Counted from the stretch's first letter, positions 7,782 to 20,684 are shown. The stretch is 64,000 nucleotides of DNA from Pseudomonas sp. 30_B (GCF_017491605.1 NZ_JAFGYY010000001.1:1-64000); one strand, 5' to 3'. Notes: generated by a model from the letters alone, not told the origin. Translations and numbers: made by a program.

Positions 7782-8258
7782 TCAGCGTTGCAGGCCGAGG
7801 TGGCGGATTACCGGCTGCGCCTCGGCCAGGCGCTCCCAGACGTCGTCGAGCAATTCGGCGGGGTAGAAGGAAGGCAGGTGCGGCAGTTGCGCGCGCGGCA
7901 CCCAGGCGGCTTCGCGGATGTCGAACTCGTCGCCGCCCAGGCCGCGCAGGTTGTCCAGGCTGACATCCCCGGCCCAGGCGTCCACCCGGTAGAACAGCTC
8001 CATGTGGAAGCGCCCGGCCAGTGGCTCGGCGAACTCGCGCACGTACACCAGTGGGCCGACTTCCACGGCCAGCCCCGTCTCCTCGAAGCATTCACGGCGC
8101 ACCGTGTCGCGGGTGGACTCATCCTTGTCCGACTCGAAGCCGCCTCCCGGCGGAATCCAGTAGCGGTCGCCGCCCACCTCGTGGCGCACCAGCAGGATGT
8201 GCTCGTCGCGCACCAGCAGGCCGGCGGCGCGGATGCGATGTTGCAGGGGAGCAGTCAT
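7782..8258 (-). CDS. NUDIX hydrolase
   Basis: 158 aa from ATG at 8258, whose codon overlaps the stop of the upstream lipoprotein gene (ATGA), the likeliest start; an upstream in-frame start would lengthen it by 16 residues. The NUDIX box is clear: WIPPGGGFESDKDES then RRECFEETGL, with the metal-binding glutamates present and one extra residue in the loop before the helix. Such enzymes cleave nucleoside diphosphates linked to another group; the substrate cannot be read from the sequence. Translationally coupled to the lipoprotein gene. Confidence 0.85.
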   Translation of the reverse strand: MTAPLQHRIRAAGLLVRDEHILLVRHEVGGDRYWIPPGGGFESDKDESTRDTVRRECFEETGLAVEVGPLVYVREFAEPLAGRFHMELFYRVDAWAGDVSLDNLRGLGGDEFDIREAAWVPRAQLPHLPSFYPAELLDDVWERLAEAQPVIRHLGLQR

Positions 8259-8683
8259 TGCCAGTCGAGCCTCGCCAGTTTCCAGTCGGAGCCTTCGCGC
8301 CACCATTCCAGTTTCACACTGTAGTGCGCGGCACTGTCGGGGATCAGGCTCTCGGCGCCGGTGAGGGCTACCTGCGCCTGGGTATGGCCGCGGCTGGAAT
8401 AGGTCGGGTCGAGCTGGCTTTCGCTGGAGAGGACGATCACCTTGATCTGCTGGTGACGCAGGAACATCAGCGTCATGGTACGCCGCGCCCAGTCGCGGTC
8501 GAATTCGCCGTTGGCGCGGAAGTCGCTGTGCAGCTGTTCCATCACGGCCCCGCTATTCTTGGCTTCCAGGTTGTTCTGCAATTGCTTGACGGCGGCGTCG
8601 AGTTGCACGCGCGGGTCGTCGCGACCGCAACCGGTCAAGGCCAGAGGCAGCAATATCAGAGAAAGAAACAACTTCCGTGGCAT
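8255..8683 (-). CDS. Putative lipoprotein of unknown function
   Basis: 142 aa with a lipoprotein signal: hydrophobic stretch then lipobox LTGC (Cys19). The next residues are Gly-Arg, not Asp at +2, so it should go to the outer membrane. The mature part begins with a helical segment (AAVKQLQNNLEAKNSGAVME) and ends in strands with WWREGSDWKL, a pattern like small NTF2-like/SnoaL folds, although I cannot confirm the fold. It is upstream of and overlaps the NUDIX gene by 4 nt. It is divergent from pip. Confidence 0.75.
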   Translation of the reverse strand: MPRKLFLSLILLPLALTGCGRDDPRVQLDAAVKQLQNNLEAKNSGAVMEQLHSDFRANGEFDRDWARRTMTLMFLRHQQIKVIVLSSESQLDPTYSSRGHTQAQVALTGAESLIPDSAAHYSVKLEWWREGSDWKLARLDWQ

Positions 8684-8861
8684 GGCGCACGAACTCCTTT
8701 ATGGGTTTTTCGCTGGCCCGAGTATCATGCCCGACACCGTGGGCGGCGAAGACCTTCGAGAGAGGTCGCGCTGCATCAACGCGACTTTCGACAAGTCGGT
8801 GCAGGCCCTAGGATGGTTACTGGTCCGGGAGCGACCGTACGCACTGATCCAGGAGCGAGCC

Positions 8862-9833
8862 ATGCAATCTTTGTATCCGGAAATCAAGCCTTACGCCCGC
8901 CATGAACTGGCCGTCGAGGAACCGCACGTTCTCTATGTGGACGAGAGCGGCATGCCCGATGGATTGCCGGTTCTGTTCATCCATGGCGGCCCGGGCTCCG
9001 GTTGCGATGCCATGTCGCGGCGCTTCTTCGATCCCAATATCTACCGCATCGTCACCTTCGACCAGCGCGGCTGCGGGCGCTCCACGCCGTACGCGAGCCT
9101 GGAGAACAACAGCACCTGGCACCTGGTGCAGGATATCGAGCGCATCCGCGAGCACCTGGGCATCGACAAGTGGGTGCTGTTCGGCGGCTCCTGGGGCTCG
9201 ACCCTGTCGCTGGCCTACGCCCAGACCCATCCCGAGCGCGTGCTGGCGCTGATCGTGCGCGGCATCTTCCTGTGCCGCCCGCAGGAGATCCACTGGTTCT
9301 ACCAGGAAGGCGCGAGCCGCCTGTTCCCCGATTACTGGGAGGACTACCTGGCGCCGATCCCGGCGGAGGAGCAGGACGACCTGGTGAGCGCCTTCCATCG
9401 CCGCCTGACCGGGCCCGACCAGATCGCCCAGATGCACGCCGCCCGTGCCTGGTCCACCTGGGAAGGGCGCACCGCCACGCTACGGCCGAACCCGGCGGTG
9501 GTCGATCGCTTCTCCGACCCGCACCGCGCGTTGTCCATCGCCCGCATCGAGAACCACTACTTCGTCAACAACGGCTTCCTGGAGCCGGACCAGCTGCTGC
9601 GCGACATGCACAAGATCGCCCACCTGCCGGGCGTGATCGTCCACGGCCGCTACGACGTGGTCTGCCCGCTGGACAACGCCTGGGCGCTGCACAAGGCCTG
9701 GCCCAACAGCGAACTGCAGATCGTCCGCGACGCCGGCCACGCGGCGAGCGAGGCGGGGATCACCGACGCGCTGGTACGGGCGACCAATGAAATCGGCCGT
9801 CGCCTGCTGAACCTCCCGCCGGAGGCTGAATGA
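8862..9833 (+). CDS. pip: Proline iminopeptidase
   Basis: 323 aa from ATG 8862 with AGGAG 8-12 nt upstream. An alpha/beta-hydrolase with the oxyanion-hole motif HGGPGSG (41-47), DQRGCGRS (67-74), nucleophile Ser110 in GGSWGS, and late Asp (GRYDVVCP) and His (RDAGHAAS) of the triad. These are diagnostic of the S33 prolyl aminopeptidase family, which removes N-terminal proline from peptides in the cytoplasm. The gene overlaps dtd by 4 nt (ATGA), so both are one operon. A longer upstream reading of the frame exists but has no coding character. Confidence 0.93.
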   Translation: MQSLYPEIKPYARHELAVEEPHVLYVDESGMPDGLPVLFIHGGPGSGCDAMSRRFFDPNIYRIVTFDQRGCGRSTPYASLENNSTWHLVQDIERIREHLGIDKWVLFGGSWGSTLSLAYAQTHPERVLALIVRGIFLCRPQEIHWFYQEGASRLFPDYWEDYLAPIPAEEQDDLVSAFHRRLTGPDQIAQMHAARAWSTWEGRTATLRPNPAVVDRFSDPHRALSIARIENHYFVNNGFLEPDQLLRDMHKIAHLPGVIVHGRYDVVCPLDNAWALHKAWPNSELQIVRDAGHAASEAGITDALVRATNEIGRRLLNLPPEAE

Positions 9834-10267
9834 AGGGTTTGATCCAGCGGGTGCGTGGCGCCCGTGTCGAAGTCGAGGGTGAAGTGGTCGGTTCCATCGA
9901 TCACGGATTGCTGGTCCTGGTGGGCGTCGAGCCGCAGGACAGCGAGGAGTCGGTAAATCGTTTGTTGCACAAGCTGCTTAACTATCGAGTGTTTGGCGAC
10001 GATGAAGGTAAAATGAACCTTTCGTTGAGCGATGTCGGTGGCGGTTTGTTGCTGGTTTCGCAGTTCACCCTGGCCGCGGATACCCGAAAGGGGCTTCGGC
10101 CAAGCTTTTCCAGCGCGGCGCCACCCGAAAGGGGCGCCGCGTTGTTCGATCTACTCGTGGAACAGGCACGAGCCCGTCATCCGCTGGTCGCCACGGGTCG
10201 TTTCGGCGCCAACATGCAGGTCCACCTGGTCAATGACGGGCCAGTGACCTTTCTTCTGGAGGCTTGA
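9830..10267 (+). CDS. dtd: D-aminoacyl-tRNA deacylase
   Basis: 145 aa, the standard Dtd length. It has the two signature motifs: [17 protein letters not shown] (77-93), with the catalytic-site SQxT, and NDGPVTF (135-141), carrying the cross-subunit Gly-cisPro that excludes L-amino acids. The enzyme hydrolyses D-aminoacyl-tRNA in the cytoplasm. It is coupled to pip through a 4-nt overlap, the same pairing as in P. aeruginosa. Confidence 0.95.
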   Translation: MKGLIQRVRGARVEVEGEVVGSIDHGLLVLVGVEPQDSEESVNRLLHKLLNYRVFGDDEGKMNLSLSDVGGGLLLVSQFTLAADTRKGLRPSFSSAAPPERGAALFDLLVEQARARHPLVATGRFGANMQVHLVNDGPVTFLLEA

Positions 10268-10468
10268 ACGCGCGGCAGCTTGTCATAACGCCGTGGGATG
10301 ATGGTTAGGGCATATGCATCTAGAACAATGCGTCTCCGGGAGCCGTAAGTACCCGTGGAAAATAACGGGGAATCATTCAGGCTCACCGGGGTCGGAATTC
10401 AATCGCCGGCAAATTGGCATCGCCTTTGCTGGCCTTATTAGTTTTGTGTTCACGGACGAGGGGGACTC

Positions 10469-12037
10469 GTGATTTTCCGTTCCGTTCAACAACCTCTTTC
10501 TCGCAACCTCCTGCGCGTGCTGGTCGGTTCCGCCCTCGTGGCGTTGAGCACCAGCCAGGCATGGGCTTTCAACCTCGATGACGTGGCCGAGCGGGCCAAG
10601 TCGCTGGCGGGCGAAAAGTACAGCGCGCCGACCAGCAACCTGCCATCGGAATTCAGCGAAATGAAGTTCGCTGACTACCAGCAGATCCGCTTCCGCAACG
10701 AGAAGGCTTACTGGGCCGGCGACAAGACGCCCTTCAAGATCAGCTTCTATCACCAGGGCATGCATTTCGACACGCCGGTGAAGATCAGCGAAGTGACCTC
10801 CACCAGCGTCAAGGAGATCAAGTACGATCCCTCGCGTTTCGACTTCGGTTCGCTGAAGTTCGACGCCAATGCCACCAAGGACCTGGGCTACGCCGGCTTC
10901 CGCATCCTCTATCCGATCAACACTCCGGACAAGCAGGACGAGATCGGCACCTTCCTGGGCGCCAGCTACTTCCGCATCATCGGCAAGGACCAGTGGTGGG
11001 GCCTGTCCGCCCGTGGCCTGGCGCTGGACACCGCGCTGCCGTCCGGCGAGGAGTTCCCGCGCTTCCGCGAGTTCTGGATCGAGCATCCCAAGCCTACCGA
11101 CAAGCACCTGGTGATCTTCGCCCTGCTGGATTCGCCCCGTGCCACCGGCGCCTATCGCTTCATCATTCGCCCGGGCAACGACACCGTGGTCGATGTGAAG
11201 GCGCGCGTGTTCCTGCGCGACAAGGTATCCAAGCTGGGCCTGGCGCCGCTGACCAGCATGTTCCTGTTCGGCTCCAACCAGCCGTCCGCCGAGCACAACT
11301 TCCGTCCGGAACTGCACGACTCCACTGGCCTGCAGATCCATGCCGGCAACGACGAGTGGATCTGGCGTCCGTTGAACAACCCGAAACACCTGTCCGTCAG
11401 CGCCTACAGCGTCGAGAACCCGAAAGGCTTCGGCCTGCTGCAGCGCGGCCGCGAGTTCTCCCGCTACGAAGACCTGGACGACCGCTACGACATGCGTCCG
11501 TCCGCCTGGGTCGAGCCGCAGGGCGACTGGGGCAAAGGTACCGTCGAGCTGGTGGAGATCCCCACGCCGGACGAAACCAACGACAATATCGTCGCCTTCT
11601 GGAACCCCGAGAAGCGTCCGGAAAACGGCGAGCCGCTGGACTTCGCCTACCGCATGCGCTGGACCAAGGACGAAGAGGCGCTGCACGATCCGAAATCCTC
11701 CTGGGTCATGCAGACCCTGCGCTCGGTGGGTGACGTGAAGCAGAAGAACCTGATCCGCCAGCCGGATGGCAGCATTGCCATGGTCGTCGACTTCGTCGGC
11801 CCGACCCTGAAAGCGCTGGCCGGTGATGCGCCGGTGAGCACTCAGGTGAGCACCGACGACAATGCCGAGGTCAAGGAGAACAACCTGCGCTACAACCCGG
11901 TGACCCAGGGCTGGCGCCTGACCTTGCGGGTCAAGGTCAAGGATCCGAAGAAGCCGACGGAAATGCGCGCCGCGCTGGTGAATGGCGGCCAGACCATTTC
12001 CGAAACCTGGAGCTACCAGCTGCCTGCCGATGAATAA
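10469..12037 (+). CDS. opgG: Periplasmic glucan biosynthesis protein G
   Basis: 522 aa from GTG 10469, which follows a GAGGGGGAC ribosome binding site. A signal peptide ends at STSQAWA (about residue 34), and the mature protein starts [15 protein letters not shown], typical of OpgG/MdoG. It acts in the periplasm with OpgH in making and branching osmoregulated beta-glucans. Length and internal motifs ([27 protein letters not shown]) match the family throughout. The opgH start lies 8 nt inside its 3' end. Confidence 0.95.
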   Translation: MIFRSVQQPLSRNLLRVLVGSALVALSTSQAWAFNLDDVAERAKSLAGEKYSAPTSNLPSEFSEMKFADYQQIRFRNEKAYWAGDKTPFKISFYHQGMHFDTPVKISEVTSTSVKEIKYDPSRFDFGSLKFDANATKDLGYAGFRILYPINTPDKQDEIGTFLGASYFRIIGKDQWWGLSARGLALDTALPSGEEFPRFREFWIEHPKPTDKHLVIFALLDSPRATGAYRFIIRPGNDTVVDVKARVFLRDKVSKLGLAPLTSMFLFGSNQPSAEHNFRPELHDSTGLQIHAGNDEWIWRPLNNPKHLSVSAYSVENPKGFGLLQRGREFSRYEDLDDRYDMRPSAWVEPQGDWGKGTVELVEIPTPDETNDNIVAFWNPEKRPENGEPLDFAYRMRWTKDEEALHDPKSSWVMQTLRSVGDVKQKNLIRQPDGSIAMVVDFVGPTLKALAGDAPVSTQVSTDDNAEVKENNLRYNPVTQGWRLTLRVKVKDPKKPTEMRAALVNGGQTISETWSYQLPADE

Positions 12038-14606
12038 CTCCACCGCTACCACCGCGCCGGTGGCCGATTACCTCGCGCACCTGCCGCTTTCGGCGGCCGA
12101 GCGCGAGCGTCTGGCCCGGGCCGGTTCCTTCAGCGAGCTGCACGAGCAGCTCGCTGGCGATGATGCCCAGAGCGACGATGTTGCGCTGGCCTCGGTCGGG
12201 GCGCGCCTGCGCCACGGCTATGGTCAGGAACTGGACGATGCCCGGATGCTGGGTATGGACGATAACGGCCGCACCTACCTCAAGGCCGCGCCGCCGATCC
12301 AGCGCACCAAGGTCATCCCCGAACCCTGGCGCACCAACCCACTGATTCGCGGCTGGCGCCGCCTGATCGGCCGCAGCAACCCGTCCAGGCCGGTTCGCGA
12401 CTTGCCCAAGGCGCGCTGGCAGCGGGTCGGCTCCTGGCGCCGTTTCATCCTGGTGCTGCTGATGCTGGGCCAGACCAGCGTCGCCACCTACTACATGAAA
12501 GGCATCCTGCCCTATCAGGGCTGGGCCTTCGTCGACCTGGAAGAGATCAACCGCCAGACCTGGCTGCAGACCCTGGTGCAGGTGCTGCCGTACCTGATCC
12601 AGTTCGGTGTGCTGACATTGTTCGCCATCCTGTTCTGCTGGGTGTCGGCCGGTTTCTGGACCGCCCTGATGGGCTTCTGGGAGCTGCTCACTGGCCGCGA
12701 CCGCTACCGGATTTCCGGCAGCAGCGCCGGCAATGAGCCGATTGCCGCCGAGGCGCGCACCGCGATCGTCATGCCGATCTGCAACGAGGACGTGCCGCGG
12801 GTCTTCGCCGGCCTGCGGGCGACCTACGAGTCGGTGGTCGCCAGCGGCGAGCTGGATCGCTTCGACTTCTTCGTGCTCAGCGACACCAACCAGCCGGACA
12901 TCGCGATGGCCGAGGAAAAGGCCTGGATCGAGCTGTGCAACGAAGCCAAGGGCTTCGGCCGCATCTTCTACCGCCGCCGTCGGCGCCGGGTGAAGCGCAA
13001 GAGCGGCAACATCGACGACTTCTGCCGTCGCTGGGGTGGCCAGTACAAGTACATGGTCGTCATGGACGCTGACAGCGTGATGAGCGGCGACTGCCTGACC
13101 AAGCTGGTGCGCCTGATGGAGGCCAATCCCGAGGCCGGCATCATCCAGACCGCGCCCAAGGCGTCGGGCATGGATACCCTGTATGCGCGCATGCAGCAGT
13201 TCGCCACCCGCGTGTACGGCCCGCTGTTCACCGCCGGCCTGCACTTCTGGCAACTGGGCGAATCGCACTACTGGGGCCACAACGCGATCATCCGCGTGAA
13301 GCCCTTCATCGAGCACTGCGCCCTGGCGCCGCTGCCGGGCAAGGGTTCCTTCGCCGGTGCGATCCTCTCCCACGACTTCGTCGAAGCCGCGCTGATGCGC
13401 CGCGCTGGCTGGGGCGTGTGGATCGCCTACGACCTGGAAGGCAGCTACGAGGAATTGCCGCCCAACCTGCTGGACGAGCTCAAGCGCGACCGCCGCTGGT
13501 GCCACGGCAACCTGATGAACTTCCGCCTGTTCCTGGTCAAGGGCATGCACCCGGTGCACCGCGCGGTGTTCCTCACTGGCGTGATGTCCTACCTGTCGGC
13601 GCCGCTGTGGTTCTTCTTCCTGGTGCTGTCCACCGCGCTGCTGGCGGTGCACCAGCTGATGGAGCCGCAGTACTTCCTGGAGCCGCGCCAGCTGTTCCCG
13701 ATCTGGCCGCAGTGGCACCCGGAAAAGGCCATCGCCCTGTTCTCCACCACCCTGACCCTGCTGTTCCTGCCCAAGCTGCTCAGCGTCATGCTGATCTGGG
13801 CCAAGGGCGCCAAGGCGTACGGTGGCGTGATCAAGGTGACCCTGAGCATGCTCCTGGAGATGTTCTTCTCGGTGCTGCTCGCCCCGGTGCGCATGCTTTT
13901 CCACACCCGCTTCGTGCTGGCCGCGTTCCTCGGCTGGGAGGCCCAGTGGAAGTCGCCGCAGCGTGACGACGACGACACCCCGTGGAGCGAAGCGATCCGC
14001 CGTCACGGCCTGCAGACCCTGCTGGGCCTGTGCTGGGCGCTGCTGGTGGCGTGGCTGAACCCGCGCTTCCTGTGGTGGTTGTCACCCATCGTCGGTGCCC
14101 TGATGCTGTCGATCCCGGTCTCGGTGATCAGCAGCCGGGTCAAGCTGGGCCTGGCCTCGCGTGACGAGAAGCTGTTCCTGATTCCCGAGGAATACGACAC
14201 CCCGCGCGAGCTGCGTGCCACCGACGAGTACACCTACCAGAACCGCTGGCAGGCGCTGAAGGACGGCTTCGTCCGTGCAGCCGTGGACCCTGTGCTCAAC
14301 GCCCTGGCCTGCGCCATGGGCACGGCCCGCCACGGCCATTCCGCCGCCATCGAATCGACCCGCACCGCACTGGTCGAGAAGGCGCTGGACGCCGGCCCCG
14401 AGCAGCTCGACGGCAATCGCCGCCTGGCGCTGCTGAGCGACCCGGTTGCGCTGTCGCGCCTGCACCTGGCGCTCTGGCAGGGCAACAAGGAGCAGTGGAT
14501 CGGCCAATGGCAGCAGTCGCTGCGGGCCGACAGCCACGCGCCGGCGGTGCCGCTGGCGCCGGTGGCCGAACAGCCTCCGCTGTCGTTGCCCGCCGCGCAG
14601 TCCTGA
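12030..14606 (+). CDS. opgH: Membrane glucosyltransferase for periplasmic glucans
   Basis: 858 aa from ATG 12030, overlapping opgG by 8 nt; an in-frame start 48 nt earlier lies deep in opgG and is unlikely. A cytoplasmic GT2 domain follows two N-terminal membrane segments (about 140-220): VVMDADS with the DxD aspartates 346 and 348, and the RRW motif at 488-490 (DRRWCHGN). Several more membrane helices follow (about 510-720). It polymerises UDP-glucose into linear beta-glucan and moves it across the inner membrane. The order opgG-opgH is conserved in gammaproteobacteria. Confidence 0.95.
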   Translation: MNNSTATTAPVADYLAHLPLSAAERERLARAGSFSELHEQLAGDDAQSDDVALASVGARLRHGYGQELDDARMLGMDDNGRTYLKAAPPIQRTKVIPEPWRTNPLIRGWRRLIGRSNPSRPVRDLPKARWQRVGSWRRFILVLLMLGQTSVATYYMKGILPYQGWAFVDLEEINRQTWLQTLVQVLPYLIQFGVLTLFAILFCWVSAGFWTALMGFWELLTGRDRYRISGSSAGNEPIAAEARTAIVMPICNEDVPRVFAGLRATYESVVASGELDRFDFFVLSDTNQPDIAMAEEKAWIELCNEAKGFGRIFYRRRRRRVKRKSGNIDDFCRRWGGQYKYMVVMDADSVMSGDCLTKLVRLMEANPEAGIIQTAPKASGMDTLYARMQQFATRVYGPLFTAGLHFWQLGESHYWGHNAIIRVKPFIEHCALAPLPGKGSFAGAILSHDFVEAALMRRAGWGVWIAYDLEGSYEELPPNLLDELKRDRRWCHGNLMNFRLFLVKGMHPVHRAVFLTGVMSYLSAPLWFFFLVLSTALLAVHQLMEPQYFLEPRQLFPIWPQWHPEKAIALFSTTLTLLFLPKLLSVMLIWAKGAKAYGGVIKVTLSMLLEMFFSVLLAPVRMLFHTRFVLAAFLGWEAQWKSPQRDDDDTPWSEAIRRHGLQTLLGLCWALLVAWLNPRFLWWLSPIVGALMLSIPVSVISSRVKLGLASRDEKLFLIPEEYDTPRELRATDEYTYQNRWQALKDGFVRAAVDPVLNALACAMGTARHGHSAAIESTRTALVEKALDAGPEQLDGNRRLALLSDPVALSRLHLALWQGNKEQWIGQWQQSLRADSHAPAVPLAPVAEQPPLSLPAAQS

Positions 14607-14608
14607 TC

Positions 14609-14666
14609 CTCGCCCGCCCTCGTCCCTACGTGGACGAGGGCGGTTGGCGAGTTTCCTGGTTTTCCC
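14609..14666 (+). terminator. Probable terminator after opgH
   Basis: CCGCCCTCGTCC (14614-14625) pairs perfectly with GGACGAGGGCGG (14632-14643) around a 6-nt loop, starting within 10 nt of the opgH stop. T-rich patches follow (14651-14663) but not an uninterrupted T run, so termination may be partial. Confidence 0.55.
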
Positions 14667-14842
14667 CGCGCGGCGCTGCTGGTACCCTGCGCCGGCTATC
14701 CAGAAATGATCGAGAAATCAGGCGCATGGGGTAGTCTTCGCACCCTTGTGCTGCACAGTGCGCCGTATTGCCCGCCGTCATGGATGCGCGACTCGATTTC
14801 TGGAACAACAAGAAGACCTTTTATTTGCTTGGGAGTTTGGGG

Positions 14843-15640
14843 ATGAAAAAGTACCTGGCATCGCTGGTCATGGGCGTCTGCGCCCTGGTGGGCGTGGCCT
14901 CGGCGCAGGCTGGCGCCATCGATGAAGCGGCCAAGCGCGGCACCCTGCGCGTGGGCATGGACCCGACCTACATGCCGTTCGAGATGACCAACAAGCGCGG
15001 TCAGATCGTGGGTTTCGAAGTGGACCTGCTCAAGGCCATGGCCAAGGCCATGAACGTCAAGCTGGAACTGGTTTCCACCAGCTATGACGGCATCATCCCG
15101 GCCCTGCTGACCGACAAGTTCGACATGATCGGCTCGGGCATGACCCTGACCCAGGAACGCAACCTGCGCCTGAACTTCTCCGATCCCTTCATCGTGGTCG
15201 GCCAGACCCTGCTGATCCGCAAGGACCTGGAAGGCACCATCAAGTCCTACAAGGACCTGAACGATGCGAAGTACCGCATCACCTCCAAGATCGGCACCAC
15301 CGGCGAGTTCGTCGCCAAGAAGCAGCTGTCCAAGGCCCAGTACCACGGCTTCGACAACGAGCCCGAGGCGGTGATGGACGTGGTCAACGGCAAGGCCGAC
15401 GCCTTCATCTACGACTCGCCCTACAACGTCGTGGCCGTCAACAAGTTCGGCGCCGGCAAGCTGGTCTTCCTGGACCAGCCGTTCACCTACGAGCCGCTGG
15501 CTTTCGGCCTGAAGAAGGGTGACTACGACTCGATCAACTTCATCAACAACTTCCTCAAGCAGATCCACGAAGACGGCACCTACGATCGTCTGCATGACAA
15601 GTGGTTCAAGAGCACCGACTGGCTGAAGGACATGGAATAA
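14843..15640 (+). CDS. Polar amino acid ABC transporter, substrate-binding protein
   Basis: 265 aa from ATG 14843, preceded by GGGAG; upstream in-frame ATGs lack a binding site. The signal peptide is MKKYLASLVMGVCALVGVAS, cleaved near AQAGA. The family 3 binding fold is clear: GTLRVGMDPTYMPFEM, FDMIGSGMTLTQER, and GTTGEFVAKKQL followed by the DAFIYDSPYN strand. It is first of a binding protein-permease-ATPase set (next two genes). I recall the same trio beside opgH in P. aeruginosa (PA5076-PA5074). The amino acid bound is not evident. Confidence 0.88.
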   Translation: MKKYLASLVMGVCALVGVASAQAGAIDEAAKRGTLRVGMDPTYMPFEMTNKRGQIVGFEVDLLKAMAKAMNVKLELVSTSYDGIIPALLTDKFDMIGSGMTLTQERNLRLNFSDPFIVVGQTLLIRKDLEGTIKSYKDLNDAKYRITSKIGTTGEFVAKKQLSKAQYHGFDNEPEAVMDVVNGKADAFIYDSPYNVVAVNKFGAGKLVFLDQPFTYEPLAFGLKKGDYDSINFINNFLKQIHEDGTYDRLHDKWFKSTDWLKDME

Positions 15641-15665
15641 TCCACGTCTGATGCTGGTTCACCCG

Positions 15666-15690
15666 ACGCGCAGGCCCCAGGCCTGCGCGT
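15666..15690 (+). other. Intergenic hairpin between binding-protein and permease genes
   Basis: ACGCGCAGGCC (15666-15676) and GGCCTGCGCGT (15680-15690) form a perfect 11-bp stem with a 3-nt loop. No T run follows, so it is more likely a partial terminator or 3'-end stabiliser than a full stop. Such a hairpin would let the binding protein be made in excess over the permease and ATPase. Confidence 0.55.
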
Positions 15691-15713
15691 TCGCATTTTC
15701 ACGGTAGAGATTC

Positions 15714-16676
15714 GTGGCTAGAACGAAACGCGCAACCTGGCCCTGGCATGGGCTGACCGGCCTGATCATCCTGCTGATCGGCTTCGGGCTTTGGTACTCC
15801 ACCTCGCTGATTTCCTACGAGTGGCGCTGGAATCGCGTCCCGCAGTACTTCGCCTACCAGGCGGAGGAGCCGCAGCGGGCCGAGAACATCTCGCGGGTGG
15901 AGAAGATCGAACAGAGCGGGCACGACGCGCGCGTCACCCTGCAGGGCGAGGATGGCCAGCAGCAGGTGCTGAGTGTGGCCGCCGACAGCCTGCAGTTCGC
16001 CGAGAACGACGATGTCGCCGAGGGCGATGTGGTCGGCATGCAGCGCCATTGGGCGGCCGGGCCGCTGGCCTGGGGCCTTTGGACCACCTTGTGGATTTCC
16101 TTCATCTCCGGTGCCGTCGGCCTGTTCATTGGATTGCTGGCCGGTCTCTGCCGCCTGTCGAAGAACCCGACCCTGCACGACCTGTCGACCGTCTACGTCG
16201 AGCTGGTGCGCGGTACGCCGCTGCTGGTGCAGATATTCATCTTCTACTTCTTCATCGGCACCGTGCTGAACCTCTCCCGCGAGTTCGCCGGTGTGGCCGC
16301 ACTGGCGCTGTTCACCGGTGCCTACGTCGCCGAGATCGTCCGTGCCGGTGTGCAGTCCATCGCCCGTGGCCAGGATGAAGCCGCCCGTTCGCTGGGCCTG
16401 AACGCCGCGCAGTCGATGCGCCACGTGATCCTGCCGCAGGCCTTCAAGCGCGTGCTGCCGCCGCTGGCCGGGCAGTTCATCAGCCTGGTCAAGGACACCT
16501 CGCTGGTCTCGGTGATCGCCATCACCGAGCTCACCAAGAGCGGCCGCGAGGCGATCACCACCTCGTTCTCCACCTTCGAAATCTGGTTCTGCGTCGCGGC
16601 GCTCTACCTTGTGATCAACCTGCCGCTGTCGCACCTGGCAGGCCGTCTGGAACGGAGGCTCGGCCAAAGTGATTGA
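15714..16676 (+). CDS. Polar amino acid ABC transporter, permease
   Basis: 320 aa from GTG 15714 (weak GGTAGAGA site). One N-terminal membrane segment (17-37) is followed by an unusual periplasmic or linker stretch to about residue 115, which makes it longer than typical HisM-type permeases (about 220-240 aa). Then come the usual helices, with [16 protein letters not shown] (the HisM/GlnP signature) and the EAA loop near [15 protein letters not shown]. The last 8 nt overlap the ATPase gene, so the two are coupled. Confidence 0.88.
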   Translation: MARTKRATWPWHGLTGLIILLIGFGLWYSTSLISYEWRWNRVPQYFAYQAEEPQRAENISRVEKIEQSGHDARVTLQGEDGQQQVLSVAADSLQFAENDDVAEGDVVGMQRHWAAGPLAWGLWTTLWISFISGAVGLFIGLLAGLCRLSKNPTLHDLSTVYVELVRGTPLLVQIFIFYFFIGTVLNLSREFAGVAALALFTGAYVAEIVRAGVQSIARGQDEAARSLGLNAAQSMRHVILPQAFKRVLPPLAGQFISLVKDTSLVSVIAITELTKSGREAITTSFSTFEIWFCVAALYLVINLPLSHLAGRLERRLGQSD

Positions 16677-17403
16677 AGTTCGCAACCTGACCAAGGTCTT
16701 CGACACCCGTGGTCACACCGTCCGTGCCGTCGACGACGTGAGCACCTCCGTGGCCAAGGGTGAAGTGCTGGTCGTGCTGGGCCCGTCCGGCTCCGGCAAG
16801 TCCACCTTCCTGCGTTGCCTGAATGGCCTTGAGGAGTTCGACTCCGGCTCGGTGAGCATCGATGGCCTCGACCTGGCCAACCCGAAGACCGACATCAACG
16901 CCTACCGCCGTGAAGTCGGCATGGTGTTCCAGCACTTCAACCTGTTCCCGCACATGACGGTGCTGGAGAACCTGTGCCTGGCGCAGAAGGTTGTGCGCAA
17001 GCGCGGCAAGGCCGAGCGCGAAGCCAAGGCGAAGGCGCTGCTGGAAAAGGTCGGCATCGGCCAGAAGGCCAACGAATACCCGTCGCGCCTTTCCGGCGGC
17101 CAGCAGCAGCGCGTGGCGATTGCCCGTGCGCTGTGCATGGACCCGAAGGTGATGCTGTTCGACGAGCCCACCTCGGCGCTCGACCCGGAGATGGTCGGCG
17201 AGGTGCTGGACGTGATGAAAACCCTGGCCGTGGAAGGCATGACCATGGTCTGCGTGACACACGAGATGGGCTTCGCCCGCGAAGTGGCCGACCGGGTGCT
17301 GTTCTTCGATCACGGCAAGTTGCTGGAAGATGCATCGCCCGCGCAGTTCTTCGCCCAGCCCAGGGACCCGCGCGCGCAGGCGTTTCTGCGGCAGGTGCTT
17401 TGA
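16669..17403 (+). CDS. Polar amino acid ABC transporter, ATPase
   Basis: 244 aa from GTG 16669, overlapping the permease gene. Walker [11 protein letters not shown]-loop [11 protein letters not shown], signature [15 protein letters not shown], Walker [20 protein letters not shown] and the switch His in [12 protein letters not shown] are all intact, as in GlnQ/HisP ATPases. It powers the importer formed with the two preceding genes. A strong terminator follows. Confidence 0.93.
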   Translation: MIEVRNLTKVFDTRGHTVRAVDDVSTSVAKGEVLVVLGPSGSGKSTFLRCLNGLEEFDSGSVSIDGLDLANPKTDINAYRREVGMVFQHFNLFPHMTVLENLCLAQKVVRKRGKAEREAKAKALLEKVGIGQKANEYPSRLSGGQQQRVAIARALCMDPKVMLFDEPTSALDPEMVGEVLDVMKTLAVEGMTMVCVTHEMGFAREVADRVLFFDHGKLLEDASPAQFFAQPRDPRAQAFLRQVL

Positions 17404-17419
17404 GGTTTTTGCTTTATTG

Positions 17420-17446
17420 AAAAAGCCGCCTTCGGGCGGCTTTTTT
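17420..17446 (+). terminator. Intrinsic terminator of the amino acid ABC operon
   Basis: AAAAAGCCGCC-TTCG-GGCGGCTTTTTT: a stable UUCG tetraloop hairpin with a T6 tail, 17 nt after the ATPase stop. Textbook rho-independent form. Confidence 0.92.
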
Positions 17447-17463
17447 GTGCCTGAACACCGTGC

Positions 17464-17534
17464 GTAGGAGCGGACTCTGTCCGCGATAGGTCCGCATCGC
17501 GCCGGAAACCATCGCGGACGGAGTCCGCTCCTAC
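17464..17534. repeat. Inverted pair of Pseudomonas REP-like units
   Basis: GTAGGAGCGGACTCTGTCCG, then a spacer, then its near-exact reverse complement ending CGGAGTCCGCTCCTAC. Related half-units with the core TAGGAGCGGA or CGCTCCTAC occur at 32943-33032, 38594-38624 and, in a variant form, 43124-43182. This matches the extragenic palindromic repeats common in Pseudomonas intergenic regions. Confidence 0.85.
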
Positions 17535-17565
17535 GGTTGCCGGGGACCTCGGCAAAAAATCCGAG

Positions 17566-17596
17566 GCAAAAAGAAACCGCCCCGAAGGGCGGTTTC
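17566..17596 (-). terminator. Intrinsic terminator of rhlE
   Basis: On the minus strand GAAACCGCCC-TTCG-GGGCGGTTTC is followed by TTTTTGCC (stem arms 17587-17596 and 17573-17582). It starts 11 nt after the helicase stop codon. Confidence 0.9.
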
Positions 17597-17606
17597 TTCT
17601 ACAGCG

Positions 17607-19646
<2,040 letters not shown>

Positions 19647-19800
19647 GCGGGGTTCCTGTAGGCCGGCGACCTGCCGGCTCGAGGGCGCGTGATTTCAAGC
19701 TCGGGGCGAGCGCTCAGCCTGGGGCTGGAAGCACTCCGTCCACGATACGCCGGCGTTGCGCTGGCCGGGATCGCGGACGGTAAGCCCGGAGCAATGATCC

Positions 19801-20646
19801 TCAGCGGGGGAGCTTGAGGTTGTTCCAGAGCGCCAGGCTGGGTTCAGCCTGGTTCAGGGTGTAGAAATGCAGTCCGGGTGCGCCGCCTTCAAGGAGGCGT
19901 TCGCACATTTCGGTGATCACCTGCTCGCCAAAGGCCTGGATGCTGGCGATGTCGTCGCCGTAGGCTTCCAGTTGCTTGCGAATCCAGCGGGGGATTTCCG
20001 CGCCACAGGCGTCGGAGAAGCGGGCCAGTTTGGTGTAGTTGGTGATTGGCATGATACCCGGTACGACCGGAATGCTGACACCGAGTTTCTCCGCACGCTC
20101 GACAAAATGGAAGTAGCTGTCGGCGTTGAAGAAGTATTGTGTGATGGCAGAGTCGGCGCCGGCCTTGACCTTGCGCACGAAATTCGCCAGATCATCCTCG
20201 AAATTGCGCGCTTGTGGGTGAACTTCCGGATAGGCGGCAACTTCGATGTGGAAGTGATCGCCGGTTTCGGCGCGGATGAACTCCACCAGCTCGTTGGCGT
20301 AGCGCAGCTCGCCGCTGGCCATGCCCATGCCCGAGGGCAGGTCGCCGCGCAGGGCGACGATGCGACGGATGCCGGCATCCTTGTAGTGGGCGAGCAGGGC
20401 GCGCAGTTCGGCCTTGGTGTCGCCGACGCAGGACAGGTGCGGGGCGGTGGAGATCTGCACTTCGCCGTCGAGCTGCAGCACGGTGCTCAGGGTGCGGTCG
20501 CGGGTCGAGCCGCCGGCGCCGTAGGTGCAGGAGAAGAAGTCAGGCTTGTACGCGGCCAGCTGGCGCGCGGTGGCCAGCAGTTTTTCGTGGCCGGCTTCGG
20601 TCTTGGCGGGGAAGAACTCGAAGCTGAAACGGCGTTCTTGAGACAT
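19801..20646 (-). CDS. metF: Methylenetetrahydrofolate reductase
   Basis: 281 aa from ATG 20646 (MSQERRFSFEFFPAKT); an in-frame start 27 nt upstream is possible. FSFEFFPAK at the N-terminus, CTYGAGGSTRDRT and AYPEVHPQARNFEDDL are MetF signatures of this FAD TIM-barrel. It makes 5-methyl-THF for methionine synthesis. It lies 93 nt downstream of sahH on the same strand with only a hairpin between, so it is probably in the same SAH-responsive transcript. Confidence 0.95.
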   Translation of the reverse strand: MSQERRFSFEFFPAKTEAGHEKLLATARQLAAYKPDFFSCTYGAGGSTRDRTLSTVLQLDGEVQISTAPHLSCVGDTKAELRALLAHYKDAGIRRIVALRGDLPSGMGMASGELRYANELVEFIRAETGDHFHIEVAAYPEVHPQARNFEDDLANFVRKVKAGADSAITQYFFNADSYFHFVERAEKLGVSIPVVPGIMPITNYTKLARFSDACGAEIPRWIRKQLEAYGDDIASIQAFGEQVITEMCERLLEGGAPGLHFYTLNQAEPSLALWNNLKLPR

Positions 20647-20684
20647 AGGAGAAGGCTCTCTTCTCAGCGGCAAACTTCAAGCGG

